In this document: one piece after another, positions 15,347 through 25,013 of the stretch | Position numbering within the stretch: the first letter of the stretch is position 1 | How the letters are laid out: each line of letters opens with the position of its first letter | Origin: an uncultured Rhodospirillaceae bacterium | GTDB lineage: Bacteria > Pseudomonadota > Alphaproteobacteria > Rhodospirillales > Magnetospirillaceae | DNA: 41,501 nucleotides | NCBI GenBank assembly: GCA_903899885.1 | Contig: CAIULK010000229.1 | Location: 1-41,501, forward strand | Direction: 5' to 3' | Translations under genes and position numbers: made by a program | Notes under the pieces: generated by a model | Told to the model about the DNA's origin: nothing | Seen by the model: only the letters and a program-made list of their open reading frames with translations | Database searches by the model: none

Positions 15347-17337
15347 GCGGCCCGGATCGTGCCGTCGCCCAGCTTGGCGATGGCCGTGCTCAATGTCGCC
15401 TGAGTGGCCGGGTCGAGGGCGAATTGCAGCCGGCTGCGCCCGCCTTCCCGCGCGATGACGCGGCCTTGGATCATCGGCCAGTCGGCGACCGAGACCTCGA
15501 CCCGCGTGCCGGGGTCGCCGGGGATCACCCCATCGACCAGGGCGCCGCCCGCCGAAATGTCGTGAACCACGGCCGACACGGTGCCCGATGGGCCGGTCAC
15601 GCGAACCGGCAGCGCGACATAGTGCCGCTCAAAGGTGCGGCGGTCACCGGCGGTGGCGATGGCGGACAGGAAGTTTTCGACCTCACCCGACAATTCGGTC
15701 GAGCGGTCGATCAACTGGTCGGCGGTGGTCAGCACCTTCAGGGCGGTGGCCCCGGTGCGCATGGCCCCTTCGTTGACGCTGCCGATGCTGCTGGTCACTT
15801 CCTGCGTGCCGTGCGCGGCTTCGGTCACGTTGCGGGCGATCTCGCGCGTGGCGGCCGATTGCTCCTCGACCGCGCCGGCGATGGCGGTGGCGGTTTCGTT
15901 GATCTCGGCGATGGTGTTGCCGATTCCGGAAATCGCGGTGACCGCTTCTTGCGTCGCGCCCTGCACCGCTTGAATCTGGCTAGTGATTTCCTCGGTCGCC
16001 TTGGCGGTTTGGTTCGCCAGATTCTTGACCTCGTTGGCGACGACCGCGAAGCCCTTGCCCGCTTCTCCGGCGCGCGCCGCCTCGATCGTCGCGTTCAAGG
16101 CCAGCAGGTTGGTTTGACTGGCGATGTCGTTGATCAGCTGGACCACGGCGCCGATCCGGGCGGCGGCCGACGACAGCCCGGCCACGATGCCGGTGATGCG
16201 GGTCGCCTCGTCCGAGGCGGCACGGGCGACTTGCGACGAACGGGCGACCTGCTGGGCGATTTCCGCCTCGGCCGCAGCCAATTGTTCGGCCGCCGAGGCG
16301 ACGGTTTGCACATTGACTGCCGCCGTTTCGGCGGCGGCGGCCACGCTGGTGGCGCGCGAACTGGTGTCGTCGGCGATGCCCGCCATCACCTGGGCGACGT
16401 CGCGCAGTTCCTGGGCCGAATGCGAGACCATGCCCAACACGCCGCTGACTCCGGCGTTGAAATCCTTGGTCAACTGCTCGACCGCCTGCTGGCGGCGGTC
16501 CTTCAATTCTTCCTCGCGGCGGTGACCGGCGGCCAGTTCGTCGGCGCGGCGGCTGTTGTCGCGCAAAACCGCCAGCGAGCGGGCCATCGCGCCGATTTCG
16601 TTGGTTTGGTCCATCGCCGCCAATTCGATATGGTATTCACAGGCCGCGAGCTGGTCCATCTGCCCCGCCAGATCGACCAGGGGCTGCGAGATCCGCCGCG
16701 CGACGATCAACGAGAACGCCAAGCCGGCCAGGGTCACCACCAGTACCAGCCCACCCAGTTTCAGGGCGGCGCCGCGAAAGGCGGCCTCGGCGTCGTCGAT
16801 ATAGATGCCGGTACCGATCACCCATCCCCAGGGCTCGAAGCCGCGAATATAGGACAGCTTGCGAACCGGCAGGGCGGAGCCGGGTTGCGGCCATTCGTAA
16901 TAGTAAAAATCGGCGCCGCGCTTGGCGACGATGTCGGTCATGTCGGTGAACAGATGGGCGCCGGACGGCGTGGTCATCGCGGCCAAGGGCTTGCCCTCAA
17001 GCTCGGGCTTGATGGGGTGCATGACCATCGTGGGGGTTCGGTCGTTGATCCAGAAATAACCGTCCTCGCCGTACCGCATCGCCCGGAGGTCGGCGATGGC
17101 GGCGGCCTTGGCCTCGTCCTCGGTCATTTTGCCGGATTTCGCCAGCCCTTCCCAACGGGCGACCACACTGGTGGCGACGTCGGTCATCTGACGGACCTTG
17201 GCTTCGCGTCCGCCCATCAACTCGGCGTTAAGGCCGCTAAGAGCAAGGCCGAAAACCAAGACCGTGCCCAAAATCGCGCCGCCGACGATCAGCAGCGTTT
17301 TGGTGCGGACCTTCAGATTATCGAGCCACTTCCCCAT
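15343..17337 (-). CDS. Chemoreceptor with Cache sensor, HAMP, MCP signalling and C-terminal PilZ domain
   Basis: A 664-residue methyl-accepting chemotaxis protein. Two transmembrane helices (~14-36 and ~191-213) enclose a periplasmic sCache_2-type sensor ([20 protein letters not shown] at 89-108). A HAMP domain (~213-266) and the MCP signalling domain follow, with the conserved hairpin tip around 397-437. Residues ~565-660 are a PilZ domain with both c-di-GMP motifs intact: R567-x3-R571 and D593-x-S595-x2-G598. This matches Azospirillum Tlp1, so c-di-GMP probably tunes signalling. It has no CheR-docking pentapeptide. The ATG at 17337 (GGGAAGG ribosome site) was preferred over the GTG three codons upstream. 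It lies downstream of another MCP gene and overlaps the TPR gene. Confidence 0.9.
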   Translation of the reverse strand: MGKWLDNLKVRTKTLLIVGGAILGTVLVFGLALSGLNAELMGGREAKVRQMTDVATSVVARWEGLAKSGKMTEDEAKAAAIADLRAMRYGEDGYFWINDRTPTMVMHPIKPELEGKPLAAMTTPSGAHLFTDMTDIVAKRGADFYYYEWPQPGSALPVRKLSYIRGFEPWGWVIGTGIYIDDAEAAFRGAALKLGGLVLVVTLAGLAFSLIVARRISQPLVDLAGQMDQLAACEYHIELAAMDQTNEIGAMARSLAVLRDNSRRADELAAGHRREEELKDRRQQAVEQLTKDFNAGVSGVLGMVSHSAQELRDVAQVMAGIADDTSSRATSVAAAAETAAVNVQTVASAAEQLAAAEAEIAQQVARSSQVARAASDEATRITGIVAGLSSAAARIGAVVQLINDIASQTNLLALNATIEAARAGEAGKGFAVVANEVKNLANQTAKATEEITSQIQAVQGATQEAVTAISGIGNTIAEINETATAIAGAVEEQSAATREIARNVTEAAHGTQEVTSSIGSVNEGAMRTGATALKVLTTADQLIDRSTELSGEVENFLSAIATAGDRRTFERHYVALPVRVTGPSGTVSAVVHDISAGGALVDGVIPGDPGTRVEVSVADWPMIQGRVIAREGGRSRLQFALDPATQATLSTAIAKLGDGTIRAA

Positions 17338-17361
17338 CGAACACACCTTCCCACCGTCCTC

Positions 17362-17383
17362 CTCCCTAAAAAAACATAGGGAG
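17362..17383. repeat. Small hairpin between the two chemoreceptor genes
   Basis: CTCCCTA at 17362-17368 and TAGGGAG at 17377-17383 form a 7-base stem with an A-rich loop, in the 87-base gap between the MCP genes and just upstream of the second gene's ribosome site. It may be a weak terminator or mRNA-processing hairpin. Confidence 0.3.
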
Positions 17384-17424
17384 CCGGGCGGCAGACTACT
17401 CGTTTTGCCGGAAATGTGAAAGCC

Positions 17425-19110
17425 CTACCCGGCGCGGACCTTGGCGACGAAATCGGTCACGGTTTTTTGCATCGCACCCGCGTCGCCGCTCAGCGCGCGG
17501 GCGGCGGACAGCAGGCTGTCGGCGGCGGCGCCGGTCTTGTCGGCCGCCATCGAAACGCCCGCGATATTCGACGAAACCTCCTGCGTGCCGCGCGCCGCCT
17601 GTTCAACGTTACGGGCGATTTCCTGGGTGGCGGCGGTCTGTTGTTCGACCGCCGAGGCGATGGCGGTGGCGATGTCGCCGATCCGGGTGATGGTCGAGGT
17701 CACGCCGTGAATGGCGCCGACCGCCCGGTTGGTTTCATTTTGGACCGAGGTGATCTGGGCGGCGATCTCGTCGGTTGCCTTGGCGGTTTGGTTGGCCAAA
17801 TTCTTGACCTCGTTCGCCACGACGGCAAAGCCCTTGCCCGCTTCACCCGCGCGGGCCGCCTCGATGGTGGCGTTCAGGGCCAACAGGTTGGTTTGACTGG
17901 CGATGTCGTTGATCAGATTGACCACCTCGCCGATGCGTTGGGCTGCGGTGGCCAGTTCGCGGACGATCTGGTCGGCGACGGTCGCCTCGTCGATGGCGCT
18001 GCGGGTAACACGGCTGGACTCGCCCACTTGGCGCCCGATTTCGGCTACCGAGCTGGACAATTCCTCGGTGGCGGCGGCGACCGTTTCGACATTGGCGGCG
18101 GCCTCTTCCGACGCGGCGGCGACCGCGCTGGCTTGCATGGTCACTTGTTGCGCCAAGGACGACAGCGACTGGGAATTATCCTCCATGCCGTGGGCCGATT
18201 CGGCGACATGGCCGACCATGCCCGCAACGTCGGATTGGAAGGTGTCGGCCAATTGGTGTAGGGCGGCGCGGCGGTCCTGTGCCGCGCGGGCCTCGGCGCG
18301 GACGCGGTCCTCTTCCATGCGGATTTTATCGATGGCGTTGGTTTTGAAAACCTCGACCGAGCGGGCGATGTCGCCAACCTCGTCCCGGCGGTCGCCGCCG
18401 AAGATCGTAACGTTGGTATCGCCCGCCGCCAGTTTGGTCATCACCGCGACCATCCCGGCCACCGGAACCGAGATCGAGCGGCCGATGCCGAAGGACAGGG
18501 CGCCGCCCAAAAGGATACCGGCCGCGCACAGCAAGATGGCCCGCAACCGAGCGGAATCGTGAGTATCGACCGCTTGCTCGTATTCGGTTTTGGCGTCCTG
18601 GATCTGGGTGTCGATCAAGCCGTCGATGATTTCGAGCACGGCGTTGAAGGCGCTGGCGCCGTCGCCATGGACCAGTTTCAGCGCGCCGTCGCGGTCGCCC
18701 GCCTTGAGAAGGTCGATCACACGACCGCGAAGCGAGCGGTAGGCTGCCAGTCCGGCGGCGAATTTCGCCGCCCGCGCTTTTTCCTGATCCGATGCGGCGC
18801 GTTCGGTATAGGTTTTCCATTCCTGGTCGAGTGCCGCGTCGAGGCCGGGGATTTCGGCCAGCAATTTATCGCGCTGGGCGGGGTCTTCCTCGCCCACCGC
18901 CAGCAGCAGGCGGCCGCGCATGCGGTGCATTCCGTCCATCACATGGGTCAGCTCGCCCAGCGGAACCGTGCTGTCTTGATAGACGGTGCGCAGGCCGGAC
19001 AACAGCGACCCCATGCCGGTGATATCGGATAGCCCCATCGTCGAGAGCAAAAGAATCATCAGGCCGGTCAAGGCGGCCAAGCGGGTTCCGATACGCAGAT
19101 TGGCAAACAT
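17425..19110 (-). CDS. Chemoreceptor with four-helix-bundle sensor, HAMP and MCP signalling domain
   Basis: A 561-residue methyl-accepting chemotaxis protein: first membrane helix ~11-30, a periplasmic helical bundle of the Tar-like 4HB_MCP type (~31-188), second membrane helix ~190-210, HAMP (~208-262) and the MCP domain. The signalling tip around [24 protein letters not shown] is almost identical in protein to that of the neighbouring receptor, so the two probably join the same receptor arrays. It has no PilZ domain and no CheR-binding pentapeptide. The ATG at 19110 has GGGGAG upstream; the frame extends further, but through the divergent promoter region. The ligand is unknown. Confidence 0.88.
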   Translation of the reverse strand: MFANLRIGTRLAALTGLMILLLSTMGLSDITGMGSLLSGLRTVYQDSTVPLGELTHVMDGMHRMRGRLLLAVGEEDPAQRDKLLAEIPGLDAALDQEWKTYTERAASDQEKARAAKFAAGLAAYRSLRGRVIDLLKAGDRDGALKLVHGDGASAFNAVLEIIDGLIDTQIQDAKTEYEQAVDTHDSARLRAILLCAAGILLGGALSFGIGRSISVPVAGMVAVMTKLAAGDTNVTIFGGDRRDEVGDIARSVEVFKTNAIDKIRMEEDRVRAEARAAQDRRAALHQLADTFQSDVAGMVGHVAESAHGMEDNSQSLSSLAQQVTMQASAVAAASEEAAANVETVAAATEELSSSVAEIGRQVGESSRVTRSAIDEATVADQIVRELATAAQRIGEVVNLINDIASQTNLLALNATIEAARAGEAGKGFAVVANEVKNLANQTAKATDEIAAQITSVQNETNRAVGAIHGVTSTITRIGDIATAIASAVEQQTAATQEIARNVEQAARGTQEVSSNIAGVSMAADKTGAAADSLLSAARALSGDAGAMQKTVTDFVAKVRAG

Positions 19111-19204
19111 GCTGTGGTTTCTCCCCGGGAAACGAAGTGGCTTCTCTCCCCATCCGCCGTCGATTAGAATGCCCCAATTGGTGGCGTTTGCAAGCGAGGT
19201 TCCG

Positions 19205-19591
19205 GTGAAAATCGCCGTGGCGAGCAAGGATGGGAAAACCGTTGGCGGGCATGCGGGCCGGGCGCGGCGGTGGCTGGTCTATGCAGTGGACGATGGCGGC
19301 GCGGTGTCGGCCCCCGAGATTGTGTCGTTCGGGGCCGAGATGGTGTTCCACAATTTCGCCGACGATCAACCCCATCCGTTGGACGGCGTCACCGCCTTGA
19401 TCGCCGCCTCGGCGGGCGAGGGGTTCCTGAAGCGGATGGCGCGGCGCGGGATCGACGCGCGTTTGACCTCGGAAGGCGACCCGGTGGCGGCGGTGCGCGC
19501 CTACCACACCAACAGCCTGCCGCCCCCCAAGCCCCGCCCGGTCGGCGGGCTGCTGTGCAAGGCCTTGGACCTTCTGTCGAACCATCGGTGA
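19205..19591 (+). CDS. NifX/NafY-like dinitrogenase cofactor-family protein
   Basis: A 128-residue protein of the dinitrogenase iron-molybdenum cofactor biosynthesis family (NifX, NafY, NifB C-terminal domain). It begins [20 protein letters not shown], the strand and loop with the histidine typical of the family, and has the [15 protein letters not shown] and [14 protein letters not shown] segments. Nif homologues carry FeMo-co precursors; stand-alone members outside nif clusters have no proven role. The GTG start at 19205 is preceded by GAGG. It is divergent from the chemoreceptor genes, and no nif gene is visible in the window, so a direct nitrogenase role is uncertain. Confidence 0.72.
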   Translation: MKIAVASKDGKTVGGHAGRARRWLVYAVDDGGAVSAPEIVSFGAEMVFHNFADDQPHPLDGVTALIAASAGEGFLKRMARRGIDARLTSEGDPVAAVRAYHTNSLPPPKPRPVGGLLCKALDLLSNHR

Positions 19592-19615
19592 TTTTGCGTG
19601 CCGTCAAAAAGCTAC

Positions 19616-19632
19616 TTGCAAATGATTCGCAA
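19616..19632 (+). promoter_or_regulatory. Fur/Mur-box-like palindrome upstream of the OprB-type porin
   Basis: TTGCAAATGATTCGCAA is a near-perfect palindrome (TTGC...GCAA arms, AAATGATT core) 46 bases before the porin start. It resembles the iron/manganese boxes bound by Fur- or Mur-type regulators of alphaproteobacteria. It suggests metal-dependent repression of the porin; binding is inferred from pattern only. Confidence 0.5.
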
Positions 19633-19677
19633 CTGGGTCATTGGAGTCGTGGCTGAATGCCGATGAGGAGATGTCCC

Positions 19678-21084
19678 GTGTTTTACCGTGTTCTTGTGCT
19701 GACGGTCGCCCTGTCCGCCATTTCCGTCCCGGCCTTCGCCGACGAGGGCGGAGACTCGGTCGCGTGGCCGACCGGCGCGGCGGCGGACGACGAGGCTTCC
19801 AGCCCCGGATTTTTGGGGCGTGATACCCTGACCGGCGATTGGGGGGGCTTGCGGACGCGGCTGGACGCGGCGGGCCTGAAACTGTCGGGAACCTATACCG
19901 GCGAGGTGCTGGGCAATCCGTCCGGTGGCATCCGGCAACGCGGTATTGCCGAGGGGCTGCTGGAAGTCGATATCGACAGCGATCTCAAGACCCTGGCGGG
20001 CTGGGATGGCGGGACCTTCCACGCCAGCTTCTTCCAGATTCACGGACGCGGGGAGTCGGCGAATTTTCTTGGGAATCTGTTCACCGTCCGCGACATCGAA
20101 GCGGCGCCCTCGACCCGGGTGTGGTCGTTGTGGCTCCAGCAGGCGTTCGTCGGCGACAGCATGTCGGTTCGTGTCGGCCAGATGCCCGAGCAAGAGGAAT
20201 TCGTCGTCAGCACCTTGGGCGGATATTTCGTCAACGGCACCTTCGGGTGGCCGATCGGCATGGCCGCCAACATGCCCAGCGGCGGCGGCGCCTATCCCTT
20301 GGCGATGACGGGGATCCGATATAAGGCGGCCCTGAGCGACTCGGTGACCTGGATGGTGGCGGCGTTCGACGGCGATCCCGCGCCCGCCAACGGCGACCCC
20401 GATCCGGTGCGCCGGAACCGCAACGGGTTGAATTTCGGCTTCCGCGACCCGCTCGCATATTTCAACGAGTTCAATTACGCCGTGAATCAAGACAAGGACG
20501 CGCCCGGCTTGGCGACCTCGGTGAAATTCGGCGGTTGGGTCCATGCCGGGCATTTCAGCGATCTGCATTGGGATAGCAGTGGCCGCTCGCTGGGTAGCCC
20601 GAATACCAACGGTTTGCCGCGGCAATCGTGGAATGACTGGGGAATTTACGGAATCGTCGATCAGATGCTGACGAGGACGCCGGGCACCGTCGATGGCGGG
20701 CTGGGGGTTTTCTCGCGTGTCATGGTCGCCCCGCCGGATATCAACACGCTGCCCTATTACGGTGAGATCGGGTTGACCCAGAAGGGCACCTTCGACGGGC
20801 GCGACGACGACGTCGCGGGCATCGCCTTCGCATATGGCGCGATCAGTTCCAACCTGGCGGCGCGAGATCGCGACGCCAACGACCAGAATACGCCGACCGC
20901 GGTGCGTGACGCGGAAGCCGCCGTTGAACTGCTGTACCGGGCGCAAGTCGCCCCGTGGTTGACGCTGGTTCCCGACGCTCAGTACATCTTTCACCCCGGC
21001 GCGGGTGTCGGCTTGCCGTCCCAACCGGCAACGCGCATTCCCGATGCCACGGTGCTGGGCCTGCGCGCGGTGGTCAAACTTTAG
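19678..21084 (+). CDS. OprB-family (carbohydrate-selective type) outer membrane porin
   Basis: A 468-residue protein with a cleavable signal peptide (…SAISVPAFA before DEGG). A mature part opening FLGRDTLTGDWGGLRTRLDAAGL follows, the classic OprB start, then alternating beta-strand pattern through to the last strand ending VLGLRAVVKL. OprB porins form outer-membrane channels; some homologues move sugars, but this architecture is also used by porins under metal control. The GTG at 19678 with AGGAG seven bases upstream was favoured; ATG 19657 and 19663 are in-frame alternatives. A Fur/Mur-like box lies upstream. Its stop is 1 base from the convergent acpS gene. Confidence 0.8.
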   Translation: MFYRVLVLTVALSAISVPAFADEGGDSVAWPTGAAADDEASSPGFLGRDTLTGDWGGLRTRLDAAGLKLSGTYTGEVLGNPSGGIRQRGIAEGLLEVDIDSDLKTLAGWDGGTFHASFFQIHGRGESANFLGNLFTVRDIEAAPSTRVWSLWLQQAFVGDSMSVRVGQMPEQEEFVVSTLGGYFVNGTFGWPIGMAANMPSGGGAYPLAMTGIRYKAALSDSVTWMVAAFDGDPAPANGDPDPVRRNRNGLNFGFRDPLAYFNEFNYAVNQDKDAPGLATSVKFGGWVHAGHFSDLHWDSSGRSLGSPNTNGLPRQSWNDWGIYGIVDQMLTRTPGTVDGGLGVFSRVMVAPPDINTLPYYGEIGLTQKGTFDGRDDDVAGIAFAYGAISSNLAARDRDANDQNTPTAVRDAEAAVELLYRAQVAPWLTLVPDAQYIFHPGAGVGLPSQPATRIPDATVLGLRAVVKL

Positions 21085-21085
21085 G

Positions 21086-21484
21086 CTACACGGCCTCGAT
21101 GATCACCATCGCCTGGGCAAGGTGGGCGTCGTCGGTCAGCGCCAAATGCAGGCGCACGGTGGCGCCGGGCGGGGTCAGCGCCTCCAGGCGGCGAAGGGCT
21201 CCGCCGGTCAGGGCCAGCGCCGGTTGGCCGGTGGGCAGCGACACCACGCCGATATCCTTGAGGAACACGCCGCCCTGAAAACCGGTGCCCAGGGCCTTGG
21301 CGCAGGCCTCTTTCGCCGCGAAGCGTTTGGCGTAGGTGCCGATCCGCGCGGGTCCGGTCCGCCGGTCGGCCTTGGCGCGTTCGTTCTCGGTGAAAACGCG
21401 CGAGAGGAAACGGTCGCCGAAACGGCCGATCGCCGCCTCGATCCGGCGCGCGTCGCACAGATCGTTGCCGATCCCCAGGATCAC
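21086..21484 (-). CDS. acpS: Holo-[acyl-carrier-protein] synthase
   Basis: A 132-residue AcpS: N-terminal [17 protein letters not shown] with the Mg-binding aspartate D8, and the second motif [15 protein letters not shown] with the catalytic glutamate. It transfers 4'-phosphopantetheine from CoA to the serine of acyl carrier protein, activating fatty-acid synthesis. The start overlaps the pdxJ stop by four bases, the usual alphaproteobacterial pdxJ-acpS pair. In many relatives lepB, rnc and era follow; here the next gene is the convergent porin. Confidence 0.93.
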   Translation of the reverse strand: MILGIGNDLCDARRIEAAIGRFGDRFLSRVFTENERAKADRRTGPARIGTYAKRFAAKEACAKALGTGFQGGVFLKDIGVVSLPTGQPALALTGGALRRLEALTPPGATVRLHLALTDDAHLAQAMVIIEAV

Positions 21485-22209
21485 CGGCCGCGCGCCTCGG
21501 TCATGGCGCGGCGCATCCGGCGAATGGCTTCCTCCAATCCCAGGAACACCGCCTCGCCGATCAGGAAATGGCCGATATTCAATTCGGCGAGGGTTGAAAT
21601 CGCGGCGACCGGGCCGACCGTGTCAAAGCCGAGACCATGCCCGGCGTGGCATTCCAGGCCCAGCTCGGCGGCATGCGCGGCGGCGATTTGCAGGCGCAAC
21701 AGTTCGCGGTGGCGAACCGCGCCCTCGCCGTCGCAATAGGCGCCGGTATGCAGTTCGACAACCGGGGCGCCGACCTTGCTGGCGGCGTCCAATTGGGCGC
21801 GATCGGGTTCGATGAACAGCGAAACGCGAATCTTCGCGTCCGACAGCCGGGCGATCAGCGGGGTCAGGCGGTCGATCTGCCCGGCAACGTCCAGCCCGCC
21901 CTCGGTGGTGCGCTCCTCGCGGCGTTCGGGCACCAAGCAGGCGGCGTGCGGTTGGATATGAACGGCCAGATCGGTCATCTCCGGCGTGGCGGCCATTTCG
22001 AGATTGAGCGGCAAGGTCATCCGCGCCTTCAGGCGCTCGATATCGAGATCGCGGATATGGCGGCGGTCCTCGCGCAGATGGGCGGTAATGCCGTCGGCCC
22101 CGGCCTCGGCGGCGATCATCGCGGCGCGCAAGGGGTCGGGATGACGTCCGCCGCGCGCGTTGCGCAAGGTCGCGACGTGGTCGATATTGACGCCCAAACG
22201 CAAGGTCAT
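21481..22209 (-). CDS. pdxJ: Pyridoxine 5'-phosphate synthase
   Basis: A 242-residue PdxJ TIM barrel. It opens [19 protein letters not shown], with the conserved histidine in the first strand, and contains [29 protein letters not shown] and ELHTGAY, all family signatures. It condenses 1-deoxyxylulose 5-phosphate with 3-amino-2-oxopropyl phosphate to pyridoxine 5'-phosphate in vitamin B6 synthesis. It starts 1 base after the rsh stop codon and overlaps acpS, so rsh-pdxJ-acpS is probably a single transcript. Confidence 0.95.
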   Translation of the reverse strand: MTLRLGVNIDHVATLRNARGGRHPDPLRAAMIAAEAGADGITAHLREDRRHIRDLDIERLKARMTLPLNLEMAATPEMTDLAVHIQPHAACLVPERREERTTEGGLDVAGQIDRLTPLIARLSDAKIRVSLFIEPDRAQLDAASKVGAPVVELHTGAYCDGEGAVRHRELLRLQIAAAHAAELGLECHAGHGLGFDTVGPVAAISTLAELNIGHFLIGEAVFLGLEEAIRRMRRAMTEARGR

Positions 22210-22210
22210 G

Positions 22211-24373
22211 TTACCCCCTGGCCCGTTCCACCGAGGCGATCGACGGCGTGGCGCGCAGCGCCGCGATGATATTGGTTAGGTGCCGGACATCGCGCACCTC
22301 GATATCGATCAGCAGATCGAAGAAATCCGGCGTGCGGTTGGTCATTTTCAAATTGGTGATGTTGCCCAAATTCTTGGCGATCACCGTGGTGATGGTGCTC
22401 AAGGTTCCCGGTTCGTTGGCCACCACCATGTGAACCCGGCCGGGATGATCGACGCCGTCGGTTTCGCCCCAACCGACATCCAGCCAGCGTTCGGGCGCGT
22501 CGGAATAATGTTCCAGGTTTTCGCAGTCGATGGTGTGGATGGTCACGCCCTTGCCGGTGGTGACGATGCCGACGATGCGGTCGCCCGGCAGCGGGTGGCA
22601 GCAATTGGGAAAGTGGACGGCAAGGCCGGGAATCAGGCCCTTGATCTGTACCTGATGCGGCCGGCTGCCTGGCTCGTGCGCCGCCTTGCGCTTGATCGGC
22701 GGGATGGCGTTGTCGGACGTCTTGGCCTTGGTCTTCAGTTCCGGGAAGACGGTCAACACGATGTCGCGCGCCGACTGATGACCCTCGCCGACCAGGGCGA
22801 TCAAATCCTCGGCGGATTGCGCCTTGAACACCTTCAGAACGCCGTCGATGGCCTTGTCGGTGTAATCATACCCCTCGGCGTGGAAGGCTTGGTTCAGCAT
22901 GTTGCGGCCCAGCGCCACGAACTCGGCCCGCTGGCGGGTCCGCATGAAGCGGCGGATGCGGGCGCGTGCCTTGCCGGTGACCACGAAGGCGTCCCAGGCC
23001 GGGTTGGGCGTGCCCATCTTGGTGGTCAGAATCTCGACTTGGTCGCCGTTGTTGAGCGGCGTGTCCAGCTTCATCATCCGGCCGTTGATCTTGGCGCCGA
23101 CGCAATGGTCGCCGATCTCGGAATGGACGGCATAGGCGAAATCGACCGGGGTGGCACCGCGCGGCAGGTCGATCAGGGTGCCCTTCGGGCTGAAACAGAA
23201 GACTTGGTCTTGGAACATCTCCAGCTTGGTGTGTTCCAAGAACTCCTCGGAATTGACCGCCAGCTTCTCGATGTCGAGCAGATTGTGCAGCCAGCGGTAT
23301 TGGCTGGCGTCGGATGGCGGCAGGGCGTCGCCGCTGCCCTTGTACTGCCAGTGCGCCGCCACCCCCAATTCGGCCACCTCGTGCATGTCCCGGGACCGGA
23401 TCTGGATCTCGATGCGGTGGCCGCCGGGACCGAACACGCCGGTGTGCAGGCTTTTGTAGCCGTTGCGCTTGGGCGTCGAGATATAGTCCTTGAAGCGGCC
23501 GGGATCGACCGGATATTTCGAATGGACGGCGCCCAAGGCCCGGTAACATTCGTCGAGATTATCGACCACCACCCGGAACGCCATGATGTCGGACAGTTGC
23601 TCCATCCCGACATTCTTCTTCTTCATCTTGGTCCAGATGCTGAAGGGCGTTTTCTCGCGCCCCGACAGCGTCGCGTTGACCCCGGCCTCGGCAAAGGTCC
23701 GGGTCAGATCCTCGGTGATGGTGGCGATGACGTCGCCGCCCTGCTGGCGCAACTGGTCGAGCCGGGTGACGATCGAGGCCCGCGCGTCGGGGTGCAGCTC
23801 GGCGAAGGCCAGATCTTCCAGTTCGGTCTTGATTTCCTGCAAGCCGATCAATTCGGCGAGCGGGGCATAGATTTCGCTGGTCTCTAGCGCGATGCGGCGC
23901 CGTTTCTCGGGCGACTGGATGTATTTCAGCGTCCGCATATTGTGGGTGCGGTCGGCCAGCTTGACCAGCAAGACCCGGATATCCTCGCTGGTCGCCAGCA
24001 GCAGCTTGCGCAGATTCTCGGCCTGCTTGGCGTGGTCGGATTGCAGCTCGATCCGGCTGAGTTTGGTGACGCCATCGACCAGCCGGGCGACTTCGGCGCC
24101 GAACAGCTTTTCAACCTCCTCCAAGGTGGCGGGGGTGTCCTCGATGGTGTCGTGCAGCAAGGCCGTGATGATCGAGGCGGCGTCGAGCCGGTATTTGGTC
24201 AACAGCCCGGCGACTTCGATCGGGTGCGAGAAATAAGGATCGCCCGAGGCGCGCAACTGCGAGCCGTGCATTTTCATCGCGAAGACGTAGGCGCGGTTGA
24301 TCGCCTCCTCGTCCGCGCCGGGATCGTAGGATTTGACGCGCTCGACCAATTCGAACTGGCGCATCACCGACAT
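22211..24373 (-). CDS. rsh: Bifunctional (p)ppGpp synthetase/hydrolase (Rsh/SpoT)
   Basis: A 720-residue RelA/SpoT homologue. The N-terminal HD hydrolase domain keeps H50, H74 and D75 ([10 protein letters not shown]). The synthetase domain (~230-360) has [12 protein letters not shown] and [19 protein letters not shown] domain (~395-455; [28 protein letters not shown]) and a C-terminal ACT domain (~640-715) follow. Both catalytic halves look intact, so it should make and degrade (p)ppGpp and be the single long Rsh of an alphaproteobacterium. The start at 24373 has AAGGA upstream; the ATG three codons in is an alternative. It lies between rpoZ and pdxJ, an arrangement common in the class. Confidence 0.93.
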   Translation of the reverse strand: MSVMRQFELVERVKSYDPGADEEAINRAYVFAMKMHGSQLRASGDPYFSHPIEVAGLLTKYRLDAASIITALLHDTIEDTPATLEEVEKLFGAEVARLVDGVTKLSRIELQSDHAKQAENLRKLLLATSEDIRVLLVKLADRTHNMRTLKYIQSPEKRRRIALETSEIYAPLAELIGLQEIKTELEDLAFAELHPDARASIVTRLDQLRQQGGDVIATITEDLTRTFAEAGVNATLSGREKTPFSIWTKMKKKNVGMEQLSDIMAFRVVVDNLDECYRALGAVHSKYPVDPGRFKDYISTPKRNGYKSLHTGVFGPGGHRIEIQIRSRDMHEVAELGVAAHWQYKGSGDALPPSDASQYRWLHNLLDIEKLAVNSEEFLEHTKLEMFQDQVFCFSPKGTLIDLPRGATPVDFAYAVHSEIGDHCVGAKINGRMMKLDTPLNNGDQVEILTTKMGTPNPAWDAFVVTGKARARIRRFMRTRQRAEFVALGRNMLNQAFHAEGYDYTDKAIDGVLKVFKAQSAEDLIALVGEGHQSARDIVLTVFPELKTKAKTSDNAIPPIKRKAAHEPGSRPHQVQIKGLIPGLAVHFPNCCHPLPGDRIVGIVTTGKGVTIHTIDCENLEHYSDAPERWLDVGWGETDGVDHPGRVHMVVANEPGTLSTITTVIAKNLGNITNLKMTNRTPDFFDLLIDIEVRDVRHLTNIIAALRATPSIASVERARG

Positions 24374-24426
24374 GTACGGATCCTTATTCCAAAAGGGTCC
24401 CTATTATGTTCGTCCAAACCGGACGC

Positions 24427-24460
24427 AAACAAGGGGCACGGTCGCCCGTACCCCTTGTTT
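24427..24460 (-). terminator. Hairpin between rpoZ and rsh
   Basis: Arms 24427-24441 and 24446-24460 pair over 15 positions with one mismatch and a four-base loop. On the minus strand the stem ends in CCTTGTTTGC, a weak T-tract. It is likely a partial terminator/attenuator between rpoZ and rsh. Confidence 0.6.
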
Positions 24461-24481
24461 CGAGATCCGTATCGGAAAAAA

Positions 24482-24865
24482 TTAGACTTCGTCACCGCCG
24501 TCGGCGTCGAAATCGGCGGCGCCGTCCTCGACCGACAGGCCTTCCTCCAGCGCGTCTTCCTCGCTGGCGATATTCTCGAAGCCGATGTCGCGCTCGGCGC
24601 TGAAGGCGTCCATCTCGTCTTCCTCGGGCTCGTCCGCCTCGACATGGCGTTGCAGGCCGGTGACCAGCGAATTCTTCAGACCTTCGAGGCCGATGGTTTC
24701 GTCGGCGATTTCACGAAGGGCGACAACCGGGTTCTTGTCGTTGTCGCGCTCGATCGTGATCCGCCCGCCCGCCGTGATGTCGCGAGCCCGCTGCGAGGCC
24801 ATCAGGACCAGTTCGAAACGGTTGGGAACCCTCAAGATGCAATCTTCGACCGTGACGCGCGCCAT
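24482..24865 (-). CDS. rpoZ: RNA polymerase omega subunit
   Basis: A 127-residue omega subunit starting [30 protein letters not shown], the conserved omega core, with the usual [14 protein letters not shown] segment. Omega helps assemble the beta' subunit of RNA polymerase and is part of a ppGpp site in many proteobacteria. The C-terminal ~50 residues are strongly acidic (many D/E), as in other alphaproteobacterial omegas. It lies upstream of rsh with a hairpin between them and has a good candidate promoter. Confidence 0.95.
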   Translation of the reverse strand: MARVTVEDCILRVPNRFELVLMASQRARDITAGGRITIERDNDKNPVVALREIADETIGLEGLKNSLVTGLQRHVEADEPEEDEMDAFSAERDIGFENIASEEDALEEGLSVEDGAADFDADGGDEV

Positions 24866-24911
24866 CGGATGGTCCTGTTCAGTTGCTGTTCGCTAGGAAT
24901 CGTGCTGGGTC

Positions 24912-24940
24912 TATATATTGGTGATGGCGCGGGAAAGCAA
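24912..24940 (-). promoter_or_regulatory. Candidate sigma-70-type promoter of rpoZ
   Basis: Read on the minus strand, TTGCTT (24940-24935) and TATATA (24917-24912) are separated by exactly 17 bases, 46 bases ahead of the rpoZ start codon. This is the best-looking core promoter in the window. Confidence 0.65.
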
Positions 24941-25013
24941 GCCTTGCGGACCCCCTCCCGGCGGCTTAGTGTACCGCTGCCCCGAGGGGCGCCCTATTCG
25001 CGGAGATATTTTC

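Noticed and set aside
15157-17379. Long plus-strand open frame (740 codons) opposite the PilZ chemoreceptor gene
   Set aside because: It is rich in Gly/Arg/Asp low-complexity sequence, has no recognisable domain, and is the mirror of a well-supported chemoreceptor; a typical antisense open frame in GC-rich DNA.
22280-23887. Plus-strand open frame of 535 codons opposite rsh
   Set aside because: No domain match and it lies fully antisense to an unambiguous Rsh gene with all four domains.
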